Shown here piece after piece: positions 49,481 to 61,744 of a stretch of DNA of 64,000 nt. The stretch's first letter is position 1. Each line of letters begins with the position of its first letter. Origin of the DNA: Cellulosimicrobium funkei (lineage in GTDB: Bacteria > Actinomycetota > Actinomycetes > Actinomycetales > Cellulomonadaceae); NCBI RefSeq assembly GCF_001019615.1, contig NZ_JNBQ01000008.1, forward strand, positions 54,417 through 118,416, read 5' to 3'. Both the position numbers and the translations under genes were made by a program. The notes under the pieces are model-generated. The model worked only from the letters and a program-made list of their open reading frames with translations. It was not told the DNA's origin and did not search any database.

Positions 49481-50824
49481 GTGATCCCGACCGCGTCCTC
49501 GACGCCCGCAGCCGCGCCCGGTGGGCGTGCCGGGCTCGTCGGGGACGGCGCACGGGTCGTCCCGGCGGCCACGCGGTGGTTGCGCCGGGGCCTCGACGTC
49601 CTGCTCGTGGGTCTGCTCGTGCTCGCGCTCGTCGGGGCCCTCGCGACGGGCACGGCGCGCGGCGTCGTCGCCGTCGGGGTGGGTGCCGCGCTGCTCGCCC
49701 TCTACGTGCTGGGGCGGCGACGCCTGCCGGTCCCGGCCGACGTGCGTGCGCCCCGGGGCGCGTGGTGGCCCGCGGGCGCGTGGGTGACCGGGCTCGTGGT
49801 GCTGTGGGTCGCGCTGTGCCTGGCCTCGATCACGGCGGTGTGGGTCGCGTTCCCGCTCATGTTCGTCGCGATGCACGTGCTCGGCCCGCGCCGTGGCCCG
49901 GTCGTCGTCGGCGTGGTCGTGCTCCTCGTGATCGCGGTCATGGTCGCGTACACGGCGAACCTCGCGCTGCCGTTCGTGCTGGGCCCGGCCATCGGTGGCG
50001 CCGTCGCGGTCGTCGTCGTGCTCGCGCTCGAGGCGGTCGTGCGCGAGTCGCAGGAGCGCCAGCGCACGCTCGACGAGCTCGTCCGCACGCGCGACGAGCT
50101 CGCGACGGCCGAGCGCGAGCGCGCCGTCGCGGGCGAGCGCGAACGACTGGCGCGCGAGATCCACGACACGCTCGCCCAGGGTTTCTCGTCGGCCGAGCTG
50201 CTCCTGCGCGCCGCGCAGACCGCGCTCGACGACGGTGACGTGGCCACCGCGCGCGGGTACGTGGAGCAGACGCGGGACGTCGCGCGGCACAACCTCGCCG
50301 AGGCGCGCCGCGTCGTGCGCGCGCTCGCACCCGCCGACCTCGAGTCGTCGAACCTCGTCGACGCGCTGCGTCGCACCGCGGCTCGCACCGCAGCCGGCGC
50401 CTCCGGGCACGCCGCCGACGGCGGGCCGGACGTGGTCGTGCAGGTGAGCGGTGACGCGGTGCCGCTGCCGACGGACGTCGAGGCCGCCCTGCTGCGCGTC
50501 GCCCAGTCCGCGCTCGCCAACGTCGAGCGGCACGCGGACGCGTCGCGCGTCGCGGTCACGCTGAGCTTCCTGGCCGGTGTCGCGACGGGGGAGGAAGCCG
50601 TCGCGCTCGACGTGGTCGACGACGGGCGCGGCTTCGACCCCGACGGCCTCCCCGGCCGCTCCGCGGACGGGCAGCCGCCGTCGGGAGGGTTCGGCCTCGT
50701 GGCGATGCGTGCGCGGCTCGCCGAGCTCGGTGGCACGCTGTCCGTGGAGTCGGCGCCGGGCGCAGGCACAGCGGTCGCCGCCTGGGTGCCGCTCGCACCC
50801 GTCGAGGACGAGGAGGGGCGATGA
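49481..50824 (+). CDS. NarL-family sensor histidine kinase
   Basis: A 447-residue kinase with about five to six membrane helices (40-190), a short coiled segment, a HisKA_3 domain with phospho-acceptor His228 in REIHDTLAQGFSS, and a HATPase domain with ANVERHADAS (N box), VVDDGRGFDP (G1) and GFGLVAMRARL (G2). No large extracytoplasmic sensor; it may sense within the membrane, possibly together with the divergent ABC permease. Overlaps the regulator gene by ATGA. Confidence 0.92.
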   Translation: MIPTASSTPAAAPGGRAGLVGDGARVVPAATRWLRRGLDVLLVGLLVLALVGALATGTARGVVAVGVGAALLALYVLGRRRLPVPADVRAPRGAWWPAGAWVTGLVVLWVALCLASITAVWVAFPLMFVAMHVLGPRRGPVVVGVVVLLVIAVMVAYTANLALPFVLGPAIGGAVAVVVVLALEAVVRESQERQRTLDELVRTRDELATAERERAVAGERERLAREIHDTLAQGFSSAELLLRAAQTALDDGDVATARGYVEQTRDVARHNLAEARRVVRALAPADLESSNLVDALRRTAARTAAGASGHAADGGPDVVVQVSGDAVPLPTDVEAALLRVAQSALANVERHADASRVAVTLSFLAGVATGEEAVALDVVDDGRGFDPDGLPGRSADGQPPSGGFGLVAMRARLAELGGTLSVESAPGAGTAVAAWVPLAPVEDEEGR

Positions 50825-51462
50825 CCGGACCGGCCGTCGTCGACGTCGTCCTCGCGGACGACCACCCGGTCGTGCGCACGGGCCTGCGCGCGGTGCTCGA
50901 GGCCGAGCCGGACGTGCGCGTCGTCGCCGAGGTCGGCTCGGCCGAGGAGCTGCTCGCGCGGCTCCGCGGCGGGCTGCGGGCCGACGTCGTGCTGCTCGAC
51001 CTCCAGTTCGGACCCGGTCGGCTCGGAGGGGTCGACGCGGTCCGGGAGATCGTCGCGACCGACGGCCCGGCCGTGCTCGTCGTGACGACCTACGACGCCG
51101 ACGCCGACATCCTCGCGGCGGTCGAGGCGGGCGCTCGCGGGTACCTCCTCAAGGACGCGCCGACCCACGAGCTCGTGGCCGCCGTGCGCGCCGCCGCGGC
51201 GGGCGAGGTCGCGCTCGGCCCTGCCGTCCAGCGGCGCCTGCTCGGGCGCCTGCGCAGCCCCGGCACGGCGCTCACCGCGCGCGAGCTCGAGGTGCTCGCG
51301 CTCGTCGCCGAGGGACGCACCAACGACGAGATCGCGCGCGAGCTGTTCCTCTCGCGCGCGACCGTGAAGACCCACCTCGTGCACGTCTACGACAAGCTCG
51401 GCGCGCCGTCGCGCACCGCGGCGGTCGCCGAGGCCCGACGGCGCGGCCTCCTGCGCGGGTAG
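50821..51462 (+). CDS. NarL/LuxR-family response regulator
   Basis: A 213-residue regulator: receiver domain (about 6-125) with phospho-acceptor Asp60 in VVLLDLQFG, acidic pair near DDHPV and the KDAP lysine, then a LuxR-type helix-turn-helix (about 150-205: LTARELEVLALVAEGRTNDEI, LSRATVKTHLVHVYDKLG). Its start overlaps the kinase stop. Likely targets are the divergent ABC genes; this is inferred from position. Confidence 0.93.
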   Translation: MTGPAVVDVVLADDHPVVRTGLRAVLEAEPDVRVVAEVGSAEELLARLRGGLRADVVLLDLQFGPGRLGGVDAVREIVATDGPAVLVVTTYDADADILAAVEAGARGYLLKDAPTHELVAAVRAAAAGEVALGPAVQRRLLGRLRSPGTALTARELEVLALVAEGRTNDEIARELFLSRATVKTHLVHVYDKLGAPSRTAAVAEARRRGLLRG

Positions 51463-51467
51463 CGGGC

Positions 51468-51489
51468 GCCGGGCGGTGCGTCCGCCGGC
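51468..51489 (+). terminator. Weak hairpin after the response regulator gene
   Basis: GGCGG/CCGCC stem extended by GCC/GGC past a bulge, loop TGCGT. No U tract. Confidence 0.3.
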
Positions 51490-51698
51490 GTCCGCGACGT
51501 GTCACGGGACCGGGTGCGGTCCCTCCCTCCGGGTGAGCGGCGTCGTCGTGCACGGCGTCCGTCGCGGCCGCGCGATCCCCGGGCCGCAGTCCAGGGGGCG
51601 GTCGCACACGCCCCTGCGCGAGCGCGAGCCGCCCGCGGGGGCGTCCGGTGGCCCGCCCGCGCGGGCCGCACGACGACCTCCCACAGAGAGGCAGAGCC

Positions 51699-53666
51699 AT
51701 GGAGGCTCAGCAGCACGCGGCGCCACCCGGCGCCGGCGCCATCGTCGAGACGGTGGTCGACGACGTCGCCCCCGACGCGGTCGACCAGGCGTCCACCCCC
51801 ATCGGCCGGACCGTCCGGAGCGTCGGTCACGGCGCGGCCGTCGCACCCGACGACGCCGTGCTCGATACCGACGCGCACGCGGACGTGGACCCCGCGGAGT
51901 CGAACGCCCCGCTCCTGCCCGCGGCCGAGGCCGCGGTCGCCCGGGACCACGAGCTCCACCGCTACGACTCCACGACCGCGTTCGACTACCTGTTCCCGGA
52001 GCTCGCGGAGCGCTTCCCCGCGTTCCACCTGCCGGTCGGCGACGGCGCGACGACGGGCACCGTCGAGGCGCTCCTGGCGCTCGGCGCGTCCATGGTCGCC
52101 CGACCGGTCGCCCCGCCCGGGCAGCCGCCGCGCGACCTCAACTCCCACGTGCCGGCGGTGTACACGTACTGGGGCCAGTTCATCGACCACGACATCACGC
52201 TCAACACGAACGGCCCGGACACGACGGCCGGCCGGGACGGCGACCAGGCGCTCGGCGACGTCGACGCCGTGCCGTTCCAGGTCTTCGCGCCGCGCGTCGT
52301 CGTGCGCTCGCTCCACAACGGGCGGCACCCCGCGCTCAACCTCGACTCGCTCTACGGGAGCGGGCCCGTGTTCGCGGGGGAGCGCGGCTACCGGACCACC
52401 CGCAGCGAGGCGTCCTACGTCCCGGGGTCCGCCAAGCTCCGGCTCGGGCGCATCTCGACCGAGCCGCTCGTGATCCCGGGCGGGCCGTCGTTCTCGCTCG
52501 TCGAGCCCGGCGGCGACGCCCAGCGCGACCTGCCGCGCGACGAGCAGGGCGCACCGCTCGTCCCGGACGGGCGCAACGACGAGAACCTCGTCGTCGCCCA
52601 GTTCCACCTCGCGATGATCCGCTTCCACAACGCCGTCGTGGACTGGGTGGACGACGTCGAGCCGTGGACGCGGCTCACGGGCGGGGAACGCGGTGTCTTC
52701 GAGCGCGCGAGCCAGCTCGTGCGCTGGCACTACCAGTGGCTCGTGGTCAACGACTACCTGCGCACCCTCACCAAGCCGGGGGTGCTCGACGCGACGCTCC
52801 TGCGCGACACGTCGTTCTTCCGCCCCCGGTACCCGATCTCGATGCCCCTCGAGTTCGCCGTCGCGGCGTTCCGGTTCGGGCACTCGATGATCCGGGACTC
52901 GTACGACTACAACGTCAACTTCACCGGGCCGCCGCCCCGGAACGCGAGCCTGGTCCAGCTCTTCCAGTTCACGGGGAGCGGCGGCAGCCTGCGCCCCGGG
53001 CCGGCGGGCGACCCCGCGCTGCCGTCCAACTGGCCGATCGAGTGGGCCCGCTTCGTGGACAAGGGCGACCCCTCGCCCTTCCGGGCCGCGGAGAAGATCG
53101 ACACGTTCCTCGCACCGAGCCTCGGCGACCTGGTCAAGGAGGGGAACCTGCCGCCCGAGCCGCCCGCGCACACGCCGGCCCAGCTCGTGGCGAGCGCGCT
53201 CCAGAAGCAGCTCGCGCAGCGCAACCTGCTGCGCGGCTACATGCTCGCGCTGCCCACGGGCGAGGCCGTCGCCGCGGCGCTCGGCGTCACCCCGCTCACC
53301 CCGGCCCAGCTCGAGGACCGGGCGGGCGACGACGTGAAGCAGGCGCTCGCGGCCTTGCGGGACGGCGACCACGGCGGCACCCCGCTGTGGTACTACGTCC
53401 TCAAGGAGGCCGAGCTCCAGGGCAACGGGAGCTTCCTCGGCGAGGTCGGCAGCCGCGTGCTCGCGGAGACGTTCGTGTACCTGCTGCGCCAGGACGACAC
53501 GTCCTACGTCCGGGCGAGCAACCACTGGACGCCGGCGCAGGGCGTGCACTTCGAGGACGGGTCCCTCGTCCTCACCCTGCCGGACCTGCTCCGGTTCGCG
53601 GGCGTGCTGCCCGACGCGGCGGGACGGTTCCGCGGCGACGGGACGGCCGGGCACGACGGGGCCTGA
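51699..53666 (+). CDS. Animal-type heme peroxidase (peroxinectin-like)
   Basis: A 655-residue member of the peroxidase-cyclooxygenase superfamily. Distal His164 lies in YWGQFIDHDITLN, the calcium-site region follows, the catalytic-Arg motif appears in DGRNDENLVVAQFHLAMIRFHN, and the proximal His395 lies in FRFGHSMIRDSYDYN. No signal peptide or membrane segment is seen. Bacterial members oxidise halides, thiocyanate or phenols; the substrate here is unknown. The ATG at 51699 follows GAGAGG. It stands alone after the two-component system. Confidence 0.9.
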   Translation: MEAQQHAAPPGAGAIVETVVDDVAPDAVDQASTPIGRTVRSVGHGAAVAPDDAVLDTDAHADVDPAESNAPLLPAAEAAVARDHELHRYDSTTAFDYLFPELAERFPAFHLPVGDGATTGTVEALLALGASMVARPVAPPGQPPRDLNSHVPAVYTYWGQFIDHDITLNTNGPDTTAGRDGDQALGDVDAVPFQVFAPRVVVRSLHNGRHPALNLDSLYGSGPVFAGERGYRTTRSEASYVPGSAKLRLGRISTEPLVIPGGPSFSLVEPGGDAQRDLPRDEQGAPLVPDGRNDENLVVAQFHLAMIRFHNAVVDWVDDVEPWTRLTGGERGVFERASQLVRWHYQWLVVNDYLRTLTKPGVLDATLLRDTSFFRPRYPISMPLEFAVAAFRFGHSMIRDSYDYNVNFTGPPPRNASLVQLFQFTGSGGSLRPGPAGDPALPSNWPIEWARFVDKGDPSPFRAAEKIDTFLAPSLGDLVKEGNLPPEPPAHTPAQLVASALQKQLAQRNLLRGYMLALPTGEAVAAALGVTPLTPAQLEDRAGDDVKQALAALRDGDHGGTPLWYYVLKEAELQGNGSFLGEVGSRVLAETFVYLLRQDDTSYVRASNHWTPAQGVHFEDGSLVLTLPDLLRFAGVLPDAAGRFRGDGTAGHDGA

Positions 53667-53677
53667 GCCCGGAGGAC

Positions 53678-53747
53678 GGTGCGGCCGCGCCGTCGGCGGA
53701 GGTGCGCTCGGACGACGACCGCACCGTCGCCGGCGGTGCGGCCGCGC
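53678..53747. repeat. 13-bp direct repeat before rpsO
   Basis: GGTGCGGCCGCGC occurs at 53678-53690 and 53735-53747, between the peroxidase and the rpsO promoter. Significance unknown. Confidence 0.4.
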
Positions 53748-53749
53748 GC

Positions 53750-53758
53750 TGGTACGAT
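53750..53758 (+). promoter_or_regulatory. Extended -10 promoter of rpsO
   Basis: TGG-TACGAT (TACGAT at 53753-53758) is an extended -10 element; no clear -35. The leader to rpsO is about 80 nt. Confidence 0.5.
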
Positions 53759-53843
53759 GGATGCGCCGTCTGACCGGCCGCGGATCCAGAGAGCCCGGGA
53801 GAACCGTCCCCGGCGCACCGCGCAACGAACCCGAAGGAGAACC

Positions 53844-54113
53844 GTGCCGCTCGACACTGCCACGAAGCAGCGCATCATGACCGAGTACGCGACGAGCGAG
53901 GGCGACACCGGTTCGCCCGAGGTCCAGGTCGCGCTCCTCACGCAGCGCATCAAGGACCTCACCGAGCACCTCAAGGAGCACAAGCACGACCACCACAGCC
54001 GTCGTGGTCTGCTCCTCCTCGTCGGCCAGCGCCGTCGCCTGCTCGGCTACCTGCAGAAGGTCGACATCAACCGCTACCGCAGCCTCATCGAGCGCCTCGG
54101 TCTGCGTCGCTGA
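53844..54113 (+). CDS. rpsO: 30S ribosomal protein uS15
   Basis: The 89-residue four-helix S15 protein ([58 protein letters not shown]). GTG start after GAAGGAG. rpsO followed by pnp is conserved across bacteria. Confidence 0.97.
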   Translation: MPLDTATKQRIMTEYATSEGDTGSPEVQVALLTQRIKDLTEHLKEHKHDHHSRRGLLLLVGQRRRLLGYLQKVDINRYRSLIERLGLRR

Positions 54114-54427
54114 CACGACACCGCCAGCCCGGTCCCTGCGGGGACCGGGCTGGTCTGGTGTGATGTACCTGTCACACCACGGCTGATCACCACCAGCCGA
54201 CACCACCCACACCGCGCCGCCGGCCTCTCGTTCGGTCCTCGGTAGTGGCTCACGGACCCCCACGGCCCCGTCTCGGACGGAGCCGGTACGGGAACCGCCG
54301 TGGACCTCGATCGAAGACCGCCGAGCGTCGAGTGCGACCGGAGCCCCCGCGCCACGCGCGCCGGGGCGCGGACCGGAACCCTCGACAGGGGCTACCCGGG
54401 CGGCGCTTCGAGAAAGGGAGGGCACCC
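54114..54427 (+). other. rpsO-pnp spacer (314 bp)
   Basis: No gene is seen. It holds a terminator (54124-54153), a second hairpin TGGTGTGA/TCACACCA (54156-54163 and 54172-54179, 8-nt loop), then about 250 nt of GC-rich leader to pnp. In Streptomyces the equivalent spacer is an RNase III target; that activity here is inferred. Confidence 0.5.
54124..54153 (+). terminator. Terminator after rpsO
   Basis: Perfect 13-bp stem CCAGCCCGGTCCC / 54141-54153 with a TGCG loop, followed by TCTGGTG. Confidence 0.65.
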
Positions 54428-56653
<2,226 letters not shown>

Positions 56654-56654
56654 C

Positions 56655-57986
56655 GTGCCATGGGACCTCCCGCTCGTCCCGGCGGGTGACGCCGGGGCCG
56701 AGCTGACCGCCGGGCAGGACGGCGCGACGATCCGTCGCTCCGTCCTGCCCGGCGGGGTCCGCGTGCTCACCGAGTCCATGCCGGGCCTGCGCTCGGCGAC
56801 GATGGGGGCGTGGGTCGGCGTCGGCTCGCGCGACGAGACCGACGGCCACTTCGGCTCGACGCACTTCCTCGAGCACCTGCTGTTCAAGGGCACCGCGCGC
56901 CGCTCGGCGATGGACATCGCCGAGGCGTTCGACGCCGTCGGCGGCGAGGCCAACGCCGCGACCGGCAAGGAGCACACGTGCTACTACGCGCGCGTGCTCG
57001 ACGCCGACCTGCCCATGGCGGTCGACGTCATCGCCGACATGGTGACGTCCGCGCGCCTGGACCCCGACGAGCTCGAGACCGAGCGCGGCGTGATCCTCGA
57101 AGAGCTCGCGATGAACGACGACGACCCCTCGGACGTCGTGCACGAGGAGTTCGCGGCGGCCGTGCTCGGCGGGCACGCGCTCGGCCGCCCCATCGGCGGC
57201 ACCCCGGACACGATCAACGCGGTCCCGCGCGACGCCGTCTGGGAGCACTACCGCTGGCACTACCGCCCGGAGACGCTCGTCGTCGCGGCGGCGGGCGGCG
57301 TCGACCACGACACGCTGGTCGCCCAGGTGGGCCAGGCGCTGCTCGACGGCGGCTGGTCGCTCGACGCGGGCAGCGCACCGCGCGCGCGGCGCGACCCCGC
57401 CGACCCCGCCCTCGCGGGCGTCGGGACGGCGGGCGTCGAGCTGTCGGTGCACCGGGCCGTGGAGCAGGCGAACGTCGTCATCGGCGGCACGGGCCTGTCC
57501 GCGACCGACGACCGCCGCTTCACGCTCTCCGTGCTGAGCGCGGTGCTGGGCGGCGGCATGAGCTCGCGCCTGTTCCAGGAGATCCGCGAGAAGCGCGGCC
57601 TCGCGTACTCGACGTACTCGTTCGCGTCCGGCCACGGCGGCATCGGCACCTTCGGCCTCTACGCCGGGTGCGCGCCGTCGAAGGTCGACGAGGTCACGGC
57701 CCTGCTCCACTCCGAGCTCGACCGGCTCGCGGACGACGGCATCACCGGCGCGGAGCTCGACCGCAGCATCGGCCAGCTCTCCGGCGGCATGGTGCTCGGG
57801 CTCGAGGACTCCGGCTCGCGCATGAGCCGGCTCGGCAAGGCCGAGCTCGTCTACGGCGAGCTCCTGAGCGTCGAGGAGTCGCTCGACGCGGTCCGCTCGG
57901 TCACGGCCGACGACGTGCAGAAGCTGGCCGGCGAGCTCGCCTCGCGACCGCGGTCCGTCGTGCGCGTCGGGCCGTTCGGCGGCTGA
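56655..57986 (+). CDS. M16-family zinc metallopeptidase
   Basis: A 443-residue pitrilysin-type peptidase of the mitochondrial-processing-peptidase-like group. The inverted zinc motif HFLEH is at 70-74, with the distal Glu in the ETERGVILEELAM segment, and the C-terminal half has the inactive partner fold (SRLFQEIREKRGLAYSTYSF). It probably degrades peptides. GTG start 1 nt after the pnp stop; pnp-M16-dapB is a conserved order in Actinobacteria. Confidence 0.92.
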   Translation: MPWDLPLVPAGDAGAELTAGQDGATIRRSVLPGGVRVLTESMPGLRSATMGAWVGVGSRDETDGHFGSTHFLEHLLFKGTARRSAMDIAEAFDAVGGEANAATGKEHTCYYARVLDADLPMAVDVIADMVTSARLDPDELETERGVILEELAMNDDDPSDVVHEEFAAAVLGGHALGRPIGGTPDTINAVPRDAVWEHYRWHYRPETLVVAAAGGVDHDTLVAQVGQALLDGGWSLDAGSAPRARRDPADPALAGVGTAGVELSVHRAVEQANVVIGGTGLSATDDRRFTLSVLSAVLGGGMSSRLFQEIREKRGLAYSTYSFASGHGGIGTFGLYAGCAPSKVDEVTALLHSELDRLADDGITGAELDRSIGQLSGGMVLGLEDSGSRMSRLGKAELVYGELLSVEESLDAVRSVTADDVQKLAGELASRPRSVVRVGPFGG

Positions 57987-59494
<1,508 letters not shown>

Positions 59495-59513
59495 CCGCGC
59501 CCGGGCACGAGGG

Positions 59514-59972
59514 TCACAGGCTGGTCCAGCAGTAGAGCCGGTGACCGGCGTCGTCGGCACGGGCGCACAACGCGGAGAGCCGGTGCAGCGCGTCCGCGAG
59601 GTCCGCGGGGTCGGACCCCTCGAGCTCCTCGGTCGCGGCCCACCGCACGGCGACCTCGTCGAGTGCCGCAGGCGTCGCACCGGCGAGGGCGCCCACGAGG
59701 GTGTCGGTCACCGAGACCACCCACGGCCCCTCGTCCCCGGCGGTCGCGACGAGCGACCCGTGACGGGCGTCGGCCGTCACCTCGGCGTACGGCCGGTCCG
59801 TGAGCAGGCTGGTCAGCGTGCCGGCCACGACGAACGGGTCGATGCCCTTGAGCTCCACCGTCGCGAACGCGGGCTGGGAGGTCAGCGGGTCCGGAGAGTC
59901 GGGGCCCAGAGCCGCGGCGGTCGCGGCCCGGGTGTCGTCGGGAGCGGCGAAGTAGTCGGTGAGGATGCCCAT
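59514..59972 (-). CDS. Conserved hypothetical protein
   Basis: A 152-residue soluble acidic protein, beginning MGILTDYFAAPDD, with no motif I recognise. Codon use matches its neighbours (GC-rich third positions), supporting a real gene. No clear Shine-Dalgarno before the ATG. It converges on the dapB unit (19 bp between stops). Confidence 0.65.
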   Translation of the reverse strand: MGILTDYFAAPDDTRAATAAALGPDSPDPLTSQPAFATVELKGIDPFVVAGTLTSLLTDRPYAEVTADARHGSLVATAGDEGPWVVSVTDTLVGALAGATPAALDEVAVRWAATEELEGSDPADLADALHRLSALCARADDAGHRLYCWTSL

Positions 59973-60051
59973 GGCGGTCGATCTTCGCAGGTCAGGTGCG
60001 CGGGCGGGTCACGGCGGTGTCACGGGTACGTGACGAACAGGGACCCGAGCC

Positions 60052-60561
60052 TCAGATCTCGGCGGTCCAGCGCCGCTCGACGACGTCGCGCACCCCGGTC
60101 GCGAGCGTGCGGGTCCGCCCGTCGGGCCCGAGGCCGGCCCCGGCGAGGAACGCCTCGCGCGCGGTGTCGCCGTCGAGCACCCAGGTGACGACCTCCTCCG
60201 CGCCGTCGCGGCGCAGCCGGTCGACCGCGGCCGCGAGCAGGCGCGACCCGTGCCCGCCGCGCTGGTGCCGCGGCTCCACCTCGAGCGCGAGGACCTGTCC
60301 GGGCGCCACGGCGGCGAACCCGACCACGTCCGCGCCCGCGCACGCGACGAGCACGCCGAAGCCCGGACCCGGGGGCGAGGAGATCGCGGCGGCCCACTGC
60401 TCGCGCATCCGCACGGTGTCGAGCGCGTCGAGCACGTCCTCGCCGAGGACCTCCTCGTGCGACGAGCGCCACGCGCCCACCTGGATCGCGGTCATCGCGA
60501 CGTCGTCGCCGGGCACGGCGGGGCGGACGGAGACGTCGGCGGTCTCGCGGAAGAGGCTCAC
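60052..60561 (-). CDS. GNAT family N-acetyltransferase
   Basis: A 169-residue GNAT with LALEVEPRHQRGGHGSRLLAA as the acetyl-CoA motif (about 92-112) and a C-terminal VTWVLDGDTAREAFLAGAG strand/helix. The substrate is unknown. The GTG start at 60561 has TAGGGT (60568-60573, minus strand) ending 6 nt upstream, fitting a leaderless mRNA. Confidence 0.85.
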   Translation of the reverse strand: MSLFRETADVSVRPAVPGDDVAMTAIQVGAWRSSHEEVLGEDVLDALDTVRMREQWAAAISSPPGPGFGVLVACAGADVVGFAAVAPGQVLALEVEPRHQRGGHGSRLLAAAVDRLRRDGAEEVVTWVLDGDTAREAFLAGAGLGPDGRTRTLATGVRDVVERRWTAEI

Positions 60562-60567
60562 GGCTTC

Positions 60568-60573
60568 ACCCTA
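60568..60573 (-). promoter_or_regulatory. Candidate -10 of the GNAT gene (leaderless)
   Basis: TAGGGT on the minus strand, 6 nt before the GTG at 60561. Confidence 0.5.
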
Positions 60574-60602
60574 CGAGACCTCGGGGGCACTTTCGGCCGG
60601 AG

Positions 60603-60923
60603 TCATCCCCAGCCGAGGGCACGCAGACCCGCGGCCGTGGCGGCGGCGAGCACCACGACGACGATGAAGGGCGCGCGCAGCGCGAGCGCGACCGCCGCCA
60701 CGCCGAGCGCGGGCAGGCGCGCGTCCACGACCAGGGCCTGCCCGTCGCCGACGGTCTGCACCGCGACGAGCGCGGCGAGGAGCGCGGCGGTCACGAGCGC
60801 CGCCGTGCGCGCGACACGCTCGTCGGCGAGCCAGTGCTCGGGCACGAGGTGCCCGGCGAGCTTGAGCGCGAAGCACACGGCGGACGCGGCCAGCACGACG
60901 ACCCACACGGTCGCTGACGTCAT
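60603..60923 (-). CDS. azlD: AzlD family branched-chain amino acid exporter subunit
   Basis: A 106-residue membrane protein with three to four helices, the small partner of AzlC in branched-chain amino-acid export. The ATG follows AAGGAG and overlaps the azlC stop by 4 nt. The DARLPALGVAAVALALRAPFIV segment is typical. Confidence 0.88.
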   Translation of the reverse strand: MTSATVWVVVLAASAVCFALKLAGHLVPEHWLADERVARTAALVTAALLAALVAVQTVGDGQALVVDARLPALGVAAVALALRAPFIVVVVLAAATAAGLRALGWG

Positions 60924-61744
60924 GAGGTCTCCTTCTGCGGCGGTCCGTCCGTGGACGACGAGGGCGACCCGCCCGCGGCGGCGCGCCGACGTCGCACGTC
61001 GACCTGCCCGATGACGATCGCGACCGCGGCGGCGGCCAGCACCGGTACACCGCCCGGCGCGACCGGGATCAGCAGGACCGCGACGAGGACGGCCGCCGCC
61101 GCGGCGAGCTGCATCGCCCGCGCGGCGAGCCGGGGCCACAGGAGGGCGAGGAACGCGGCCGCCGCGGCGGCGTCGAGCCCCCACGCGCGCGGGTCGCCGA
61201 GCGCGTCGCCGGCGAGCGCCCCGACGAGCGTCATGGCGTTCCACAGCACGAAGATGCCGACGCCCGTCCACCAGAACCCCGCCCGGACGGCGCGGCGCGA
61301 GCGCTGGGCGGTCGCGACCGCCGTCGACTCGTCGATCGTGAACTGCGCCGCGACGACCTTGTGCCACGACCGCAGCGCGAGCAGCGGGCCGAGCTGCGCC
61401 CCGTACAGGGCGTTGCGGACCCCGAGGAAGCCTGCGGTCGCGATCGCCGCGGTCGGCGCGCCGCCGGCGCCGACCACGCCGATGAGCGCGAACTGCGACC
61501 CGCCCGAGAACATGAGCAGGCTCAGCGCCATGGTCTGCGCGACGTCCAGCCCCGCGACCACCGACAGCGCCCCGAACGAGATGCCGTACAGCCCCGTCGC
61601 GACGGACACCGACACGGCCTGGCGCACCGCGGCACGGACCTCGTCCTCGACGGCATGCTCGACGGCGTCGGTCACCTCGGCGTCGAGCGACGCCGGGGCG
61701 TCGGTCTCGGCGCCGGGGCGCGGGACGTCGTCGGGCCGGCTCAT
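60920..61744 (-). CDS. azlC: AzlC family branched-chain amino acid exporter
   Basis: A 274-residue protein with about seven helices and the family signature (SVATGLYGISFGALSVVAGL; SLLMFSGGSQFALIGVV; FLGVRNALYGAQLGPLL). It works with AzlD. The ATG at 61744 overlaps the stop of the upstream UPF0114 gene by 4 nt. The first 45 residues are acidic and variable. Confidence 0.9.
   Translation of the reverse strand: MSRPDDVPRPGAETDAPASLDAEVTDAVEHAVEDEVRAAVRQAVSVSVATGLYGISFGALSVVAGLDVAQTMALSLLMFSGGSQFALIGVVGAGGAPTAAIATAGFLGVRNALYGAQLGPLLALRSWHKVVAAQFTIDESTAVATAQRSRRAVRAGFWWTGVGIFVLWNAMTLVGALAGDALGDPRAWGLDAAAAAAFLALLWPRLAARAMQLAAAAAVLVAVLLIPVAPGGVPVLAAAAVAIVIGQVDVRRRRAAAGGSPSSSTDGPPQKETS

Noticed and set aside
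54156..54179. CRP/GlxR-type site TGTGA...TCACA between rpsO and pnp
   Set aside because: The gap between half sites is 8 nt, whereas the CRP consensus needs 6; an RNA hairpin after the rpsO terminator is the simpler reading.
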